Shown here piece after piece: positions 21,791 to 33,090 of a stretch of DNA of 64,000 nucleotides. A program made the position numbers and the translations under genes. The notes beneath the pieces are model-generated. The model had not been told where the DNA came from and did no database searches. It was given only the letters and a program-made list of their open reading frames with translations. The stretch comes from Thelonectria olida (Eukaryota; Ascomycota; Sordariomycetes; Hypocreales; Nectriaceae), in NCBI GenBank assembly GCA_020736575.1, contig JAGPYM010000009.1, positions 1 through 64,000 of the forward strand. Reading direction: 5' to 3'. How positions within the stretch are numbered: position 1 is the first letter of the stretch; each line of letters begins with the position of its first letter.

Positions 21791-23932
21791 TCAAGGAATT
21801 CCCGCCGCAACGGCTGGCGGACGTGGACTGGAAAGCGGTGTGCCCGCCTGTACACCAGATTCTACATCCTGCTTGGCAAACCCCATAGGCGGCAATCCTC
21901 TGGTTTGGCGGCGGATAATATGAGCAAAGATTCCGAACGAAATAAGAGTGACTGCAACAGTGAGAATTGTCCAGATCCAGACTTGAGCCGGAGCCTGCAA
22001 GTACTTGCTCTCGGTGAAGAATGGCATAGCAAAGATGGCCTCCACTAAGGTCAGCTAAAAACTCCTTGAGAGTAAACTCAGTCTCTCGGGAGGATTGAAA
22101 GAAATCTTACCGCGAAAGAAGTCCCAGGAAGAAATAGCATTGTCAGGATGGCGATCTGAGAAAGCTATTATTAGTCTTGATCACCGCCGAATTTGGAATG
22201 GTTTTCAAGTTCTCGCCTACCGTCTTCATGGCAACGCTATCATTCTTCATGCTTTGTGCAAGTTCGTGGGACTGAATGACAATGCTTTGCGACATTTTAT
22301 TGTCCTCTTGTGCTGCAGTGAGAATAGCCTGCATCGTGCGGTCGTTCGTTACTTGGATTTGGTTGAAGAGCTGCGCTCGGGGAGAGTAACATTAGCGTAC
22401 GAGGTTCTCAAAATCATTACTGGGTCTCATATTTACCAAAGCCAAGATATTCTGAACTTTGCTTTCCAATTCATTCGAGAAGCTCCTGATGGCGTTCAAT
22501 TGTGACATGAGATATTCGATCCTGAGATTGTCTTGGGCTGCGTTACCAATGGTAGCAAACTTGGCAGATCGAAGCTCTGAAAGGATATTCTCCACACGAT
22601 GGAGTTCAGACTTGTATCGATACAAATGGGCGGCCATTGTGTGCAAAGACGTGTTGATGTCTTTGCTTTCATGGGAAAATGCAGATGTATCGGCCGCAGT
22701 CTCCTTCTGGAGTTGCTTCTCCTACACGCATGGCCATTCATCAGCCAGTGCATTGAATATCGAAGGCTCCGGGCTCAGTGTCATATCTTACATGCATTAC
22801 AAGTTCTTGATTGAAACAAAGCAACACGTTGTTCCACCATCTCAATACGCTCGAGAGGTAGACCAAGTGGATGAAATGTGGGTTGATGGTTAAGCCCATG
22901 CCGGACCATCGCCTGACTGCTCCTCGGACACGGCTGAGGGGTTCCTCGATGATATCGCGCAGACGGTGGTCTAGAAGACTGAAGCAAGCAACAGTCGTGC
23001 CTCCCTGATGGGGCGCATACTGAGTAAAAAGTCCGATGTAGGAGCCTCGAATATCGGCTTTGGCACCGGAGAGATGAATGTAGTGGAACGGATCGAGCTG
23101 ATTGCTGCCGGCCGTGCTTTTCGTGTGATCCTTGGCTTGAACGCGACAAGGCACTATCATTCTCACGGGAATGAGACACCAGTGGTCCCAACCTTGCTTC
23201 GACGTCCGGCGGAACCCGGCGCCACAGACCATGTAGGGCCTCGCAAGAGCCGTCACAAAGGCGACGGGAACGTTGAGCGAGGACAGCAAAAGCCTAAAGG
23301 TCTGGCTACTAATTTGTAGTTTCCCATGACTTTTATCAGCAGCTACCGATGACTGCGCCCTACTCGCTGGGGAGACTTTCGTGGCTGCACTTCAAAGGGG
23401 GTCAGCGAAAGTCGCACTGGAAGGGTATCGCAAGGGTAGACACAAGAATCGAAGTCCGGCAGTTTCATCGCCAATAACCTGAAGAAAATTTAGAATATCA
23501 TATTGCATAATAAAGACAGAGTGCCTACTAACAGCAGAGGACAGGATCGCCGCCGTCTTTTGGTCATCAAGGATGGACTCCTGGGCATCTTGGCGAATAA
23601 GTTGAGAATGCGCGCATAATTAGATACACCTGAGGGCGGTTTAACTAACTAGAATAACCTTCGGCCACCTGAAGAGCGTATAGAGATGTAGTGTTGGACA
23701 AGTGGAACTTTTCAATGTCCTTGAACGCATCCGCCACATCTTTCTCGTAATCGCTTCCAATCAGATATCATCGTCAGTCCATAAGGCTGAATGCGGCATA
23801 CCAGGAGATTAGAACCTTAACTCACAGGACTTGGTCGAAGCAGGCTGAGTTGAATGGCCATTGGGGTGTTGTGCCCGCTGATTTCTCTTGTCCTCGGGAG
23901 TCCGCCGCTGACGTAGGGCTCAAGGTTGCCAT
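21791..23932 (-). CDS. CorA-like fungal integral membrane protein
   Basis: A multi-exon gene read on the minus strand from the ATG at 23932, which opens a frame running into a CFDQVLDYEKDVADAF segment across the first intron. Further exons give LHTMAAHLYRYK, a long helical region ending in LALLFNQIQVTNDRTMQ (about 22300-22460), then IAILTMLFLPGTSFA (about 22090-22140) and IFAMPFF followed by a second membrane helix (21900-22040). This order is typical of a large fungal family related in topology to CorA magnesium channels: long coiled helices, then two C-terminal membrane helices. The canonical GMN signature is not seen. At least six introns are needed and each has usable splice sites. The extreme C-terminus is Pro/Gly-rich. 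Transport activity is only inferred. A longer plus-to-start frame from 24032 was rejected because it does not splice in phase. Confidence 0.75.
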
Positions 23933-24355
23933 GCCTCGCGGTAGTGATATGTTTCACGCTTCGTACGTGCAAATGTACCATGATAGGATTGGGAGCTTCG
24001 ATTGTGTTCAAATAAAAGCGCAGGTAGCCCATAGGTTACTGACGCTAACTAGAGGTGAGCGCTGGGAAGGCTGCCTTGCCGAAAGTCGTACCCTGGCGAA
24101 CCATGGGCGAACCATGGCGAACCGCCCCAAGCTACCTCGAGTGTTGCATTAGCGCTCATGCGGCCAGCGCGGTACAAGAGAGGAGAGAGGCTGATCGGAC
24201 CTGATGGATGGCCCAACTTTGCCACTTTTGGGGCTGTGCTGAACCAAGTCGAAGTGGTCGAGGTGTATTCAGGGCAGCATTTTCTCTGGAAGAAAAAGTT
24301 TCTAGTGTCGATAGATGAGCCTTGTTCAGGAGCCATCTTCTGACACCTTTGAGAA
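23933..24355. other. Intergenic between divergent genes
   Basis: No gene was supported. Overlapping open frames on both strands lack similarity and extend into the neighbours. Confidence 0.5.
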
Positions 24356-25489
24356 ATGCAAACAGAAGAGCAAGGCCCAAACCCAGGGATATTCCCATCA
24401 ACCTGGACGCTCTTGGAGACCCAAGTCCCTCTGCCACATGGCATCGAACACACCGTCGTCGCCTCGAAAGCCTATCCCAAAGAATGGTCTTTATCCACGA
24501 TCCCGGAATTCACATCCGACGAGACGGAGACGCAAAGTCAGACAACGTCCCAGAGCACCGTCAAAGGGGACTTTCCAATCGCGCTCTCAGACCTAGACAA
24601 AACGACCCCCACGCCCCTTTCACCTTCTACCTTTGAGAAAAACTGGGCTCTGCCAACAAATGCAAGCGGCGACCAAGAGGTCCCTCCGCATGCATACAGG
24701 TACTCAGAACTCGTCAACAGTAGCTGGTCGCCAGGTTTACTACCAGCAGGACCCCAAAACACAAGCAGGGAGCTGTCTGGCCAGCATTCAGACTTCTTCC
24801 CCTCGACTCTCCCAGGAAACTTCAGACCCCTCGGGTACTCCAATGCCCAGGCGAGTCCCCAGTCGGGCGCAGGACCGGCGAGCAGCGGATCCGCAAGCCT
24901 CCCAGTGAATGGAATTGTTCGTCGCTTGGTTGCACACAACGATAACGCCTCCCCAGCTTCAGCAATCTCTGGCGGAGGCACGGCAAGCTCCACGTCAAAT
25001 ATGAGTGATATGATCGCCGGCCATGTGCGATTCGCGCCACAATTCTCAACGATGAGTTCAGGGTCGTCATCAAGGAGCGTTGCTGCCTCTTACCAACCCC
25101 CCCGACCAGCCGGTTTTACATCCCAAGAACTAAGCCCTGAAAGCGCGGTCGAGAACGACTCTGCGTATGTTCAATTTTACCGCCCTCCACGGCCTGCAGG
25201 CTTTGGTTTCGACAGCATAAGCCCAACCACATGTGCTTCCAGTGAGAACTTTCAGACACAGCCTTCGGCGCCGCACAATCAGGACGACAATACGACTCAC
25301 CAAGACTCAATTCCCGTGACTCAGTCACAATGGGAAGACAGTAGCCCATTTGCGGCCATTGATATCCCCGAGCAAGCGAGCACGCTTCCGAATAACGCAC
25401 CCTCATGGCTTTCTGCGAGCGCGGACCGGCTATATAAACCGGGCAGCCCTGCTAACGATAAAGACACCATGTCGCGCCCAGTTCTTTGA
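24356..25489 (+). CDS. Ser/Pro/Thr-rich hypothetical protein
   Basis: A single open frame of 377 codons with an ATG start. The protein is rich in Ser, Pro, Thr and Gln, with no membrane segment or recognised domain. Two copies of a motif YxPPRPAGF occur about 38 residues apart (near 25090-25205), each followed by a similar Ser/Pro stretch, suggesting an internal duplication. It is likely disordered. A frame this long in GC-normal DNA is suggestive, and the motif repeat argues for real coding. Function is unknown. Confidence 0.5.
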   Translation: MQTEEQGPNPGIFPSTWTLLETQVPLPHGIEHTVVASKAYPKEWSLSTIPEFTSDETETQSQTTSQSTVKGDFPIALSDLDKTTPTPLSPSTFEKNWALPTNASGDQEVPPHAYRYSELVNSSWSPGLLPAGPQNTSRELSGQHSDFFPSTLPGNFRPLGYSNAQASPQSGAGPASSGSASLPVNGIVRRLVAHNDNASPASAISGGGTASSTSNMSDMIAGHVRFAPQFSTMSSGSSSRSVAASYQPPRPAGFTSQELSPESAVENDSAYVQFYRPPRPAGFGFDSISPTTCASSENFQTQPSAPHNQDDNTTHQDSIPVTQSQWEDSSPFAAIDIPEQASTLPNNAPSWLSASADRLYKPGSPANDKDTMSRPVL

Positions 25490-25515
25490 AGAGGGCGGCC
25501 GATAAAGATAGTAAC

Positions 25516-25617
25516 GAGCGCAGTGTAAAATATAAATATAATACTTTTAAATAGAAGAGTGCATTTTTAAGAAAGAGAGAATTTAATTATATTTATATAT
25601 TTCATATTTACTGCGCT
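25516..25617. repeat. Short inverted-repeat element (MITE-like or hairpin)
   Basis: GCGCAGTGTAAAATATAAAT on the left is matched in reverse near the right end by ATTTCATATTTACTGCGC, with an AT-rich middle. The total is about 100 bases. No convincing target duplication was found, so it could also be a RIP-modified fold-back remnant. Confidence 0.45.
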
Positions 25618-26288
25618 TATAACGCATAGCTTCTTTATACCTCTTATATAATTGTATTAACTATATAAACTATTGGACTCCTAGCGAGGTAAGTAAGCTA
25701 TGTGTGTTTTAATAGGGCATATGGGTACAAATGCAGCTACCTCAGCTAGCGTAGGAAAACAACGATCAACTGACCTAAAGGACCCGGGGTGCAGCGTCGG
25801 CTGCAACAGCTATGAAGGCAGGTCTGCTAGACAGTCTGATCCGATGTGTCGGGCCTGAACAGGGAGCTAGGTCAGAAGGCTAGGGCAGCTGAAGGCGATG
25901 AAAAGGAACGAAGATCTGAGATGAAAGTTGGGAAAGGCTGTGACTGTATTCTCTATGTTTGCGTGTTCTGCTTATGTGTCTTCCTTCTTGTCTCCTAGCT
26001 ACCTGAGGGAGGCTACGAAAAGCTTCCTCGTCCTTATACGGCTCCCTGGGTCGCGGGACTAGTCATGTGATCGGCCTGAACCAGTCTGGCCTTTTTGAAC
26101 AGACCTGCAGGCTCCGGCATAGTGTAACACAACATGATAAACGAGGCATTCTACATTACCACTGTGGCGCAATAAGGGCCATGTCACATGACCAAGTCAG
26201 CCTAACCGTCAGCTATATAAATACATGTTCATGGTCCAGCCTGCTGGGGCAGCTCGTGCTGCCGTATCGGTTCACATAGCATCTCAGG
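25618..26288. other. Intergenic, nothing recognised
   Basis: Ordinary composition after about 25690, with no supportable gene. It contains the promoter of the membrane protein gene starting at 26289. Confidence 0.55.
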
Positions 26289-28521
26289 ATGCCATCCACC
26301 GCAAGCCATCAATACAATACGCTTGCGACGACCGACAGTGAAATTGAAAGCTCCAACTCCATTAATAGGATGCAGAACCAGGCTGCGAGCAATCAACGGT
26401 CGATGCAAACCGTCTCAGAAGCTACGGAGAGTTCACATGATGTCTCTGATTCTTTTCTAGCGCATACTGGCACGGCAGCTTCGACTACCAGTAGGGGGGC
26501 AGACCCAAACGAAACAACATATGAGCCTCTTCCACAAGAGTCTGAACTGGGCTCATCGGACACAACCAGAGGTCCCACCATTGGTTGGAAGACAAGTTGT
26601 CTGCTTGTTGGATTCTACTCAATCGGTATGGCAGAGAAGCTGGTGAAGATGATCCATGCTGACCAGAGTAGCCCTCCTCGTTGCAGCGTTGCACCTCGTA
26701 ATGATGCACTCTCTAGACGGAAAACCGACGGACGACAACAAATACCTGCCTCAGCCCTACGTTACCACACTTTCGCTGTTGCTAGTCAATGTATTCAAGG
26801 CCAGTTTGTGTGGCTCACTAGCAACAGCCTTCACCCAGCATATGTGGAGGATTCTCAGAGCCAAAGCACTGCTTGTATCGACCATCGAGCTGCTGCATGG
26901 CGTCCGATACAATCCGCTATTGCTTACGAACCTGCAGATCATTCGAGCGACGCCGGTACTATACTTAGTTGCCCTCATCATGTGGCTGCTTTCCATTGTC
27001 GTTCTGTTCCCACCATCTGCCCTTGTCATTGTTTCGCGGGGGTTCGAAATGCATCAGCCAACTGCAGTACCGACATTCCCCAAGGTAGCCCCTTTTCTGG
27101 CTTCTTGGACCATTAGAAGCAGCGCCATGCTGTACCGGTAAGAAATTTGTGTACAATGATGCATGCATTTAGATAGCTGACAGGTGCACATAGGGGTTCG
27201 CTGCCAGGGTTAGTACACTCGTCGCGTATTGTCCTCATTTCTGGCAAAATACCTGTATCGCCTTCTCCATGCGGTGCCAATTGCAGCTATACTGTCAAAT
27301 TCGAAGGACCAAACTTCCAGTGCAATTTAACAAGGCTCAACCAGACGGTGGATGTCATTGCTGATGCTGATGCTGAGATTGTTGATGTTGACACCGTCCG
27401 CACTCACTACTCTGGCGGTTGGGATCCGTTCGATCGAATCAGCGGCCTGTCTTCAATCCTCACTTTGAACTTGACATATTTCCAGGGTCTCTCATACCAG
27501 GGCCGAACAGGAATACTGCTACAGGAGACCCAGATGTTGAGATGCCTACCGGCTTGGACAAACTACACTGTGAGCGTCTCTTACCACAATGGCGTGCGTC
27601 AGATGGCCTACCACACTGCCGGTGGTGGAACACTTCTTGATCTTTATACAAGGGACACATTTGGGCCTAAGATGGCTGAGCTTCAATCACAGAACCTCAG
27701 AGTTTTCAACCTGTATGCGGTTCTCGACTCGGTTATACTGAGCTTAGCTGGGACGTATCCTCAGCGCGTCATGTGCGCAAGCTCGGCGTTGGAGCCGTTC
27801 AATCGCACGCTATCAAACGGAACAACGCTTCAATTCAATGTTTGTACAGCGGCCTGGGGCTCCACAGACCAAGAGATGGAATTGAACGGCGAGCTACGTG
27901 AGTTGACTCCCGACGAGAACATAATTACGAACTGGATGCAGATTAACCAAACGAGACGCAGAACCGAACCAGACCCTGCTCAGAGACACCTATTTCAACA
28001 CCAACATCGATGATCTAAGCAATGGAGCGCCCTCTTTCAGGATAACAGAGGGACTATTGAACGAAGCCATCGCCAACGCCACGCTTCATATCATGTTATC
28101 GCGTTTTCCTCTCTCGGCCTATAACACCACCGCCACCGCAACCAGTACTGCATTCCACAATACCTATTCTTTTCAGCGTCCCCTGAACCTGGTACTCCCC
28201 TATGCCTTATCGTTAGCCTTCAGCCTCCCCTTTGTAGCGATTGGCCTAGTTTCGCTCCGTCGCAACGGCGTTGCTGCCCTGAGCGATAGCTTCATCCAAT
28301 TACTTGTTACCACTGCACGGAGCGACCGATTGGACCACATTGCGGCACCTTGTTCTCTTGGCGGTGACGAGCTGGCTCTGAAGGAGCTCGCAAGGACCAA
28401 CATCATGTTTGGGGAGGTCAGTAAGAGGTATAACAGTGATGGTAAAGTCGTAAAAAGAGTAGGATTTGGGTTACAGGGTGAGGTTGAACCGTTGTGCAAT
28501 GGGAAATCCTTTGCACGGTAG
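26289..28521 (+). CDS. Large fungal-specific multi-pass membrane protein
   Basis: Four exons join in frame to 689 aa: 26289-26625, 26669-27137, 27194-27897 and 27962-28521. The last intron has a GTGAGT donor and GACGCAG acceptor; using it removes what otherwise looks like a frameshift. The first 95 residues are polar and disordered. Membrane helices follow at GWKTSCLLVGFYSI and VALLVAALHLVMM, then around VLYLVALIMWLLSIVVLFPP. A large extracytoplasmic loop with several N-glycosylation sequons (NCS, NLT, NYT, NRT, NGT) follows, and a last helix lies near LPYALSLAFSLPFVAIGLVSL. This architecture recurs in many Pezizomycotina proteins of unknown function. No catalytic motif is visible. Confidence 0.75.
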
Positions 28522-29094
28522 TTATTTACAGGTTGGAGCCTCTGCAGATAGTTTAATGCTTCCCAAAATTTAATAAGATTCTTAGACGGTTTATTGCTGG
28601 CGTAGAGAAATCGAAGCGATATGTAATTGCACACTCCAGGGCTACAAGTCGATAATTTCGGGTCTCTCGCATTTTTAAGCGTCCATCATTTCCAACGCGC
28701 TGTCGAAGGGGGCATTGGATACGAAAACAAGCGTATAAGAAATGAAGGCTTCACGCTCGTGCGGCAATTATTCTTGTTGCAGATCGGCATTCTCACTTTC
28801 AACCCCGCTCTCAGCTGACACATGGTTTGGTTTGAGAATCCTGCTAATAATTATTTCATACTCCTTTGTATTCCATGAGCATTGTATTATTTCCTATTTG
28901 ATCCTCCGAGAAGTCATTGAACCACACTAGACCATGCATAGGTAACTTGATTTGACATCCATATATTGCCCAATTGTTACCTGAACTCTTCCAACCTGCA
29001 CTGTTAACTAAATGGCACCGTTTTGAAATTAAAGTCCTTGGTGAGGGATTCGAGAGTTACCCATACTCCGTCACTGCCCAGCCGCGATGCACCA
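28522..29094. other. Intergenic between convergent genes
   Basis: No coding region was supported. It contains the 3' regions of the two convergent neighbours. Confidence 0.6.
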
Positions 29095-30249
29095 TTACAG
29101 CGGGTTCGAGACCTGAATAATACCAGGAGCAGCCAAGGTCTTGACGACTACCGCATCGGGATTCTTGAACTTGTCCGCAGTAGTGATGGCGGCGTGGCTG
29201 AAACCTTGCATGATGTACTCGTTGTAGGGGAATTTGGCCTCGATCGTAACGACACCGTCTTCCCAGTGAATCTTGTCGGGCTTGACGCTGATGGGGAGCT
29301 GCTGACCCGTCATGTAGGTAATGTACAGACCTTGGGTTTTGCCCAGATATCCCTTGGAGGGCCTGAATCCCTTGAGGTTCGCCTTGAACGTCAGGGTTTG
29401 GTCTTTGGGCTTGATGTTGGCAATCGGGCCGCCGTTGACGGACAGCGCAGGGAAGATGGGCAAGGCAATGTTCTTTAGGTCTTGAGGGCATGAGTTAGGC
29501 ACGACGAACAACTGAAGAGCCGACCAGGCAAAGGCGGCTGGCACAGTGGTCAGGAAAGGCGACTCGGAGGGGATCTGGTTCAGATACAGGCGGTATAGAC
29601 CATTCTGCTCGCCTTCCTGGCCAATGACGGACGAAATGAGGCGCGTGATCTCGGGCTGAGCCTCGGTGGCAAATATCACGTTGGCGTCCTGGAGCACACC
29701 GAGAACAACAGCGGTGAAAGTCTCGGCGAGGGCGATGGCGTCCTTGAGGGTGTTGACTGGAAACACATACTTGCAAGGTTTCGGGACAAACTGCTTGGCT
29801 GACTGGAGGGTTGCAAGAGCTCCTATAGCATGCTGTTGCTCTTGCTATGGATGATATTAGACTATCATGGTGCTGTTAAGACTGGACAGAATGAAACCTA
29901 CAGCGAGAACAGTCCTGATGACCTTCTCAGCCTCTTCACGCTCTTTACCTGGAATCTCATATCCCTTGGTCTTGGTGGTGATGTTGTGAAGAAGAGAGCT
30001 GAAGAAGGCTGTCTCGAACAGTTCATTGAAGGCAATCAGTTGGAACGCGGTGGTCGAACGAGGGCCGAGCTTGGTGGGCAGAGGCGCGCCGGGGAGCTTT
30101 CCACCAGCTTGAAGGGCAATCTGTCGCTCTTGCGCGTTGTTAGGGTTAGGGAAGCCATTGCCCTTGGGGATTTGGAAGGCTCGAGGAACGAGGCCAGCAG
30201 CGGCAAGGCCAGCAAGGCCTGATGCTGTGAAGAGGGTCGAGAGACGCAT
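29095..30249 (-). CDS. Secreted ferritin-like protein, late sexual development family
   Basis: Two exons, 30249-29902 and 29844-29095, join in frame to 365 aa. An N-terminal signal peptide spans about residues 1-18 (MRLSTLFTASGLAGLAAA). A ferritin-like helical domain follows, with candidate metal ligands in FNELFE (about residues 74-79) and in AQEQQHA, which is created exactly at the splice junction. The C-terminal half is beta-rich, ending without an anchor. The family includes Aspergillus nidulans LsdA and stress-response Rds1-like proteins. The biochemical role is not established; expression in the family is tied to development or stress. The match is clear and the gene is intact. Confidence 0.85.
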
Positions 30250-31357
30250 CTCGTCCTGGGTAATCTTGAACGTATTTGGGCTGAAGAGGTGACAGTTGGA
30301 AGACTTTTTTGCGACAATTTGCGCACACGAGGGTTTTCAAAAGTAATCAGGACACTTGGGCATGTTATGTGATTTACGATGTGTTCAATTGATGCAATCC
30401 GTGGATTACTCCGACGGAGACTCCCGGGAGCACGGCACTTTGAGTTCAGAGCAACATGTGCCTTAGACTGCTACTATAGCGGCATCATGATGACGCGCAT
30501 GTATTCATAGAAGAGTTATGTATTGATGGGTTAGATAAGTGTTCGGCATCATCTGCCTCGATCGGTGCTTATGGCCTTTGCGGTCCAGGCCACCAAGCAT
30601 GATATTGCGGTGCGTACGGCTGACACTACCGACGCCGCGGATATTTCGGCATGGGCACCTCAGGCATGCCAAAAGCAGACGAAGAGAATTCAACAGTTGG
30701 AAGATCAAAGACCGTCATAGATCGAGCCGGTAGTGCACAACCCTCGCTGCCTCGTATTAATCGTCCAAGATTGAGCAGCATCTAGCCGGAAGTTAATTAC
30801 TCTAAGGCCCGTCTCTAAATCTGATTATCGAAGCTTGATAATTGCGTGCCGTCTAATGCAGGAGAAACAAGCATTCGCGAACCTCTACAGCATTCCGTGC
30901 ATTGTATCATTCGTTGTAGCGCACCCAGAGGAGTCACTTGCAGCCCTTCACGGGAGGGAGCGATATCAATCCCGCCACTCCCGTGTCGATGAATGTCAAC
31001 GCTACCGGCACTTCTTTACGGCTGCTTCCCGAATCTGGGAACGGCCTTGGGAACTACCTCGAGCTTATACTTTGTATGTGCAGGGACGATACCGATCCGA
31101 AGAATATCGGGGGTGGAAGAGAAAGTGAGATGATGTCACCATTGCAAGACTTGACACGCCAAAGAGTTGGTCGACTCGACTGGTGGGCAGCATCATTAGA
31201 AGAGATAATCAGTATCAAGCTTATATCTTACCCATATGCTGTCTATGGAGCTGAAAGAAGGTTGTACATAGTCTCACGAATATCATTCACAATGCAACGC
31301 GAGTGTAACACACCTACACGCCTACTCTTACGTTTATTCCATCTTCGGATGATGTAC
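30250..31357. other. Intergenic, no confident gene
   Basis: Open frames here are short and lack ATG starts or similarity. A stretch at about 30938-31100 on the plus strand has protein-like composition but no recognised domain, and could be a gene relic. Confidence 0.4.
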
Positions 31358-32625
31358 TCAGTCTAGGTCAATAACCACCTTCAAGGCCCCATGCTCAGCT
31401 GCCTTTCCAAAGGTTTGGTAGGCCTTCTCCATCTCACTAAACTTGAAGTCTGCACAATCATGTCAATTAGTCATCTCTCGAAAACCTACATCAGCCTTCA
31501 ACTTACGATGCGTGATGAGCTGGCTGGGTTGCAATTTGCCCGAATCAACTAGCTTCATAAGCATAGGCGTCGTGACTGTATCGACCAGTCTGGTCGTAAT
31601 GGCTGAACAATCATGGTTAGCCGCTCAACTCCCCTAGTTACGAGACTATGATGGTGCTCACAGATATTCTTGTCCCAGAGATTCTGCAGATGAAGGTCCA
31701 CCTTTGTTCCATGGACACCGACATTGGCCAAGACACCTCCAGGAGCAAGCAGCTGTTGGCACAGCTCAAAGGTTGCGGGAATGCCAACGGCCTCGATGAC
31801 AGAATCACACCCCTTGCCATCGGTCGCCGTCTTGACGCTTGCTACCGGGTCTACCGTGGAGCTATCAACCGTATGAGTGGCTCCCAGGTCCTTTGCAACC
31901 TGCAACCTGTTGGCATCTGTGTCAACGACAATGATCTTGGACGGAGAGTACATCTGGGCCGTGACGACAGCCGCCAGTCCAACCGGCCCAGCCCCCACAA
32001 CCACAACGGTGCCGCCAGGCTGCACCTTGCCATTCAGCACGCCGCACTCCAGACCTGTGGGGAAGATGTCGCTCAGCATAACCAACGAGGCCTCGTCCGC
32101 CCCTGAAGGAATAGGATAGAGACTCGAGTCGGCATGTGGAATGCGCACGGACTCGGCTTGCGTGCCATCGATGGTGTTTCCGAGAATCCAACCTCCCGAC
32201 GTGCAGTGGCTGTACATGCCCTTGCGGCAGAACTCACAAGACGCGCAGCTGGAGATGCACGAGATCAGCACACGGTCGCCCTCCTTGAAGCGCGTGACGG
32301 AGGATCCCGCCGAGTGGACAACGCCGACGCCTTCGTGGCCCAGAATCGTGCCGGGCTGGCAGCTGGCCACGTCACCCTTCTTGATGTGCAGGTCGGTGCC
32401 GCAGATGGTCGTCTTGGTCACCTTGATGATGGCGTCACTTGGAGATGCGATGCTGGGGAGGGGTCGGTCCTGGAGAGCGACCGAGTTGAGGGAGTTGTAG
32501 ACGAGAGCCTTCATCGTCGAGAGGTATCTCGGATTGAGACCCATGCGGTCAACGGGCGTTCTAAACCGAGCCGCGCCAGCCATGGCCGGCATCATTGAGC
32601 GTGAGATACGAGTCAGCGTCGCCAT
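31358..32625 (-). CDS. Zinc-dependent alcohol dehydrogenase (MDR family)
   Basis: Three exons, 32625-31662, 31602-31507 and 31449-31358, join in frame to 383 aa. The first 35 residues are Arg/Ser/Met-rich with no acidic residues up to Asp27, which suggests a mitochondrial presequence; an in-frame Met at residue 38 starts the core. Catalytic zinc ligands are visible in CGTD and GHE. The four-cysteine structural zinc lobe (C-x2-C-x2-C-x7-C) lies near residues 130-144. A Rossmann motif GAGPVG follows. It oxidises an alcohol or reduces an aldehyde with NAD(H); the substrate cannot be deduced. The annotation of the family is firm and the mitochondrial location is inferred. Confidence 0.92.
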
Positions 32626-33090
32626 TGGAAATGATGCTATTGTTCAATTGCAAAGTATGGGTTACGAGAGAAAAGATGGGAAGAGGAGAGGGGTTGACAG
32701 GTGATTGCGGCTGCAACACCACGTTTTTGATCTCGTTTAGAAGAGGGGAAGTTGGGGGATGCGATTCATGTATCCTGTTCCCAAAAGCTAAAATATCTGA
32801 TTCTTAGGAGACTCGGCACTCATAATTGACCAGGCCCCCCTGTTGTCACATCATGAGGAGTAGTCATGGGACATGGAGCGGACGATGTTACCCGAGGAAG
32901 TATCAATTGCGGTTCCGCAGACATTGGAGCGGACAGCTTAAACAAGACAAGACTTGAGAGTGTTGATGATTAAATAGTGAAGCTGAACCGTCCCTCACTG
33001 ACTTCTTGTCCAGGACTTTTCGCATCGATAGAGCTGTTGGTCGATTTTCACCTCATCCTCATCTAAACCTATTCATCTATTCAAAACCGC
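32626..33090. other. Intergenic, nothing recognised
   Basis: Contains the ADH promoter and the 3' region of the DUF3176-like gene. No other feature was found. Confidence 0.6.

Noticed and set aside
23817..24032. Longer N-terminus for the CorA-like gene from ATG 24032
   Set aside because: That frame does not join in phase to the next exon; the frame from ATG 23932 does and continues into conserved sequence.
27948..27990. Apparent +1 frameshift in the membrane protein gene
   Set aside because: A 64-base intron (27898-27961, GTGAGT to GACGCAG) restores the frame and gives a continuous protein.
30138..30152. Two TTAGGG telomere-type units
   Set aside because: They lie inside the coding sequence of the late-sexual-development gene (Asn-Pro-Asn codons); a chance match, not an interstitial telomere.
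30938..31366. 142-codon plus-strand frame between the ferritin-like and ADH genes
   Set aside because: It has no ATG at its start and no recognised domain, and it overlaps the 3' end of the ADH gene; at most a relic.
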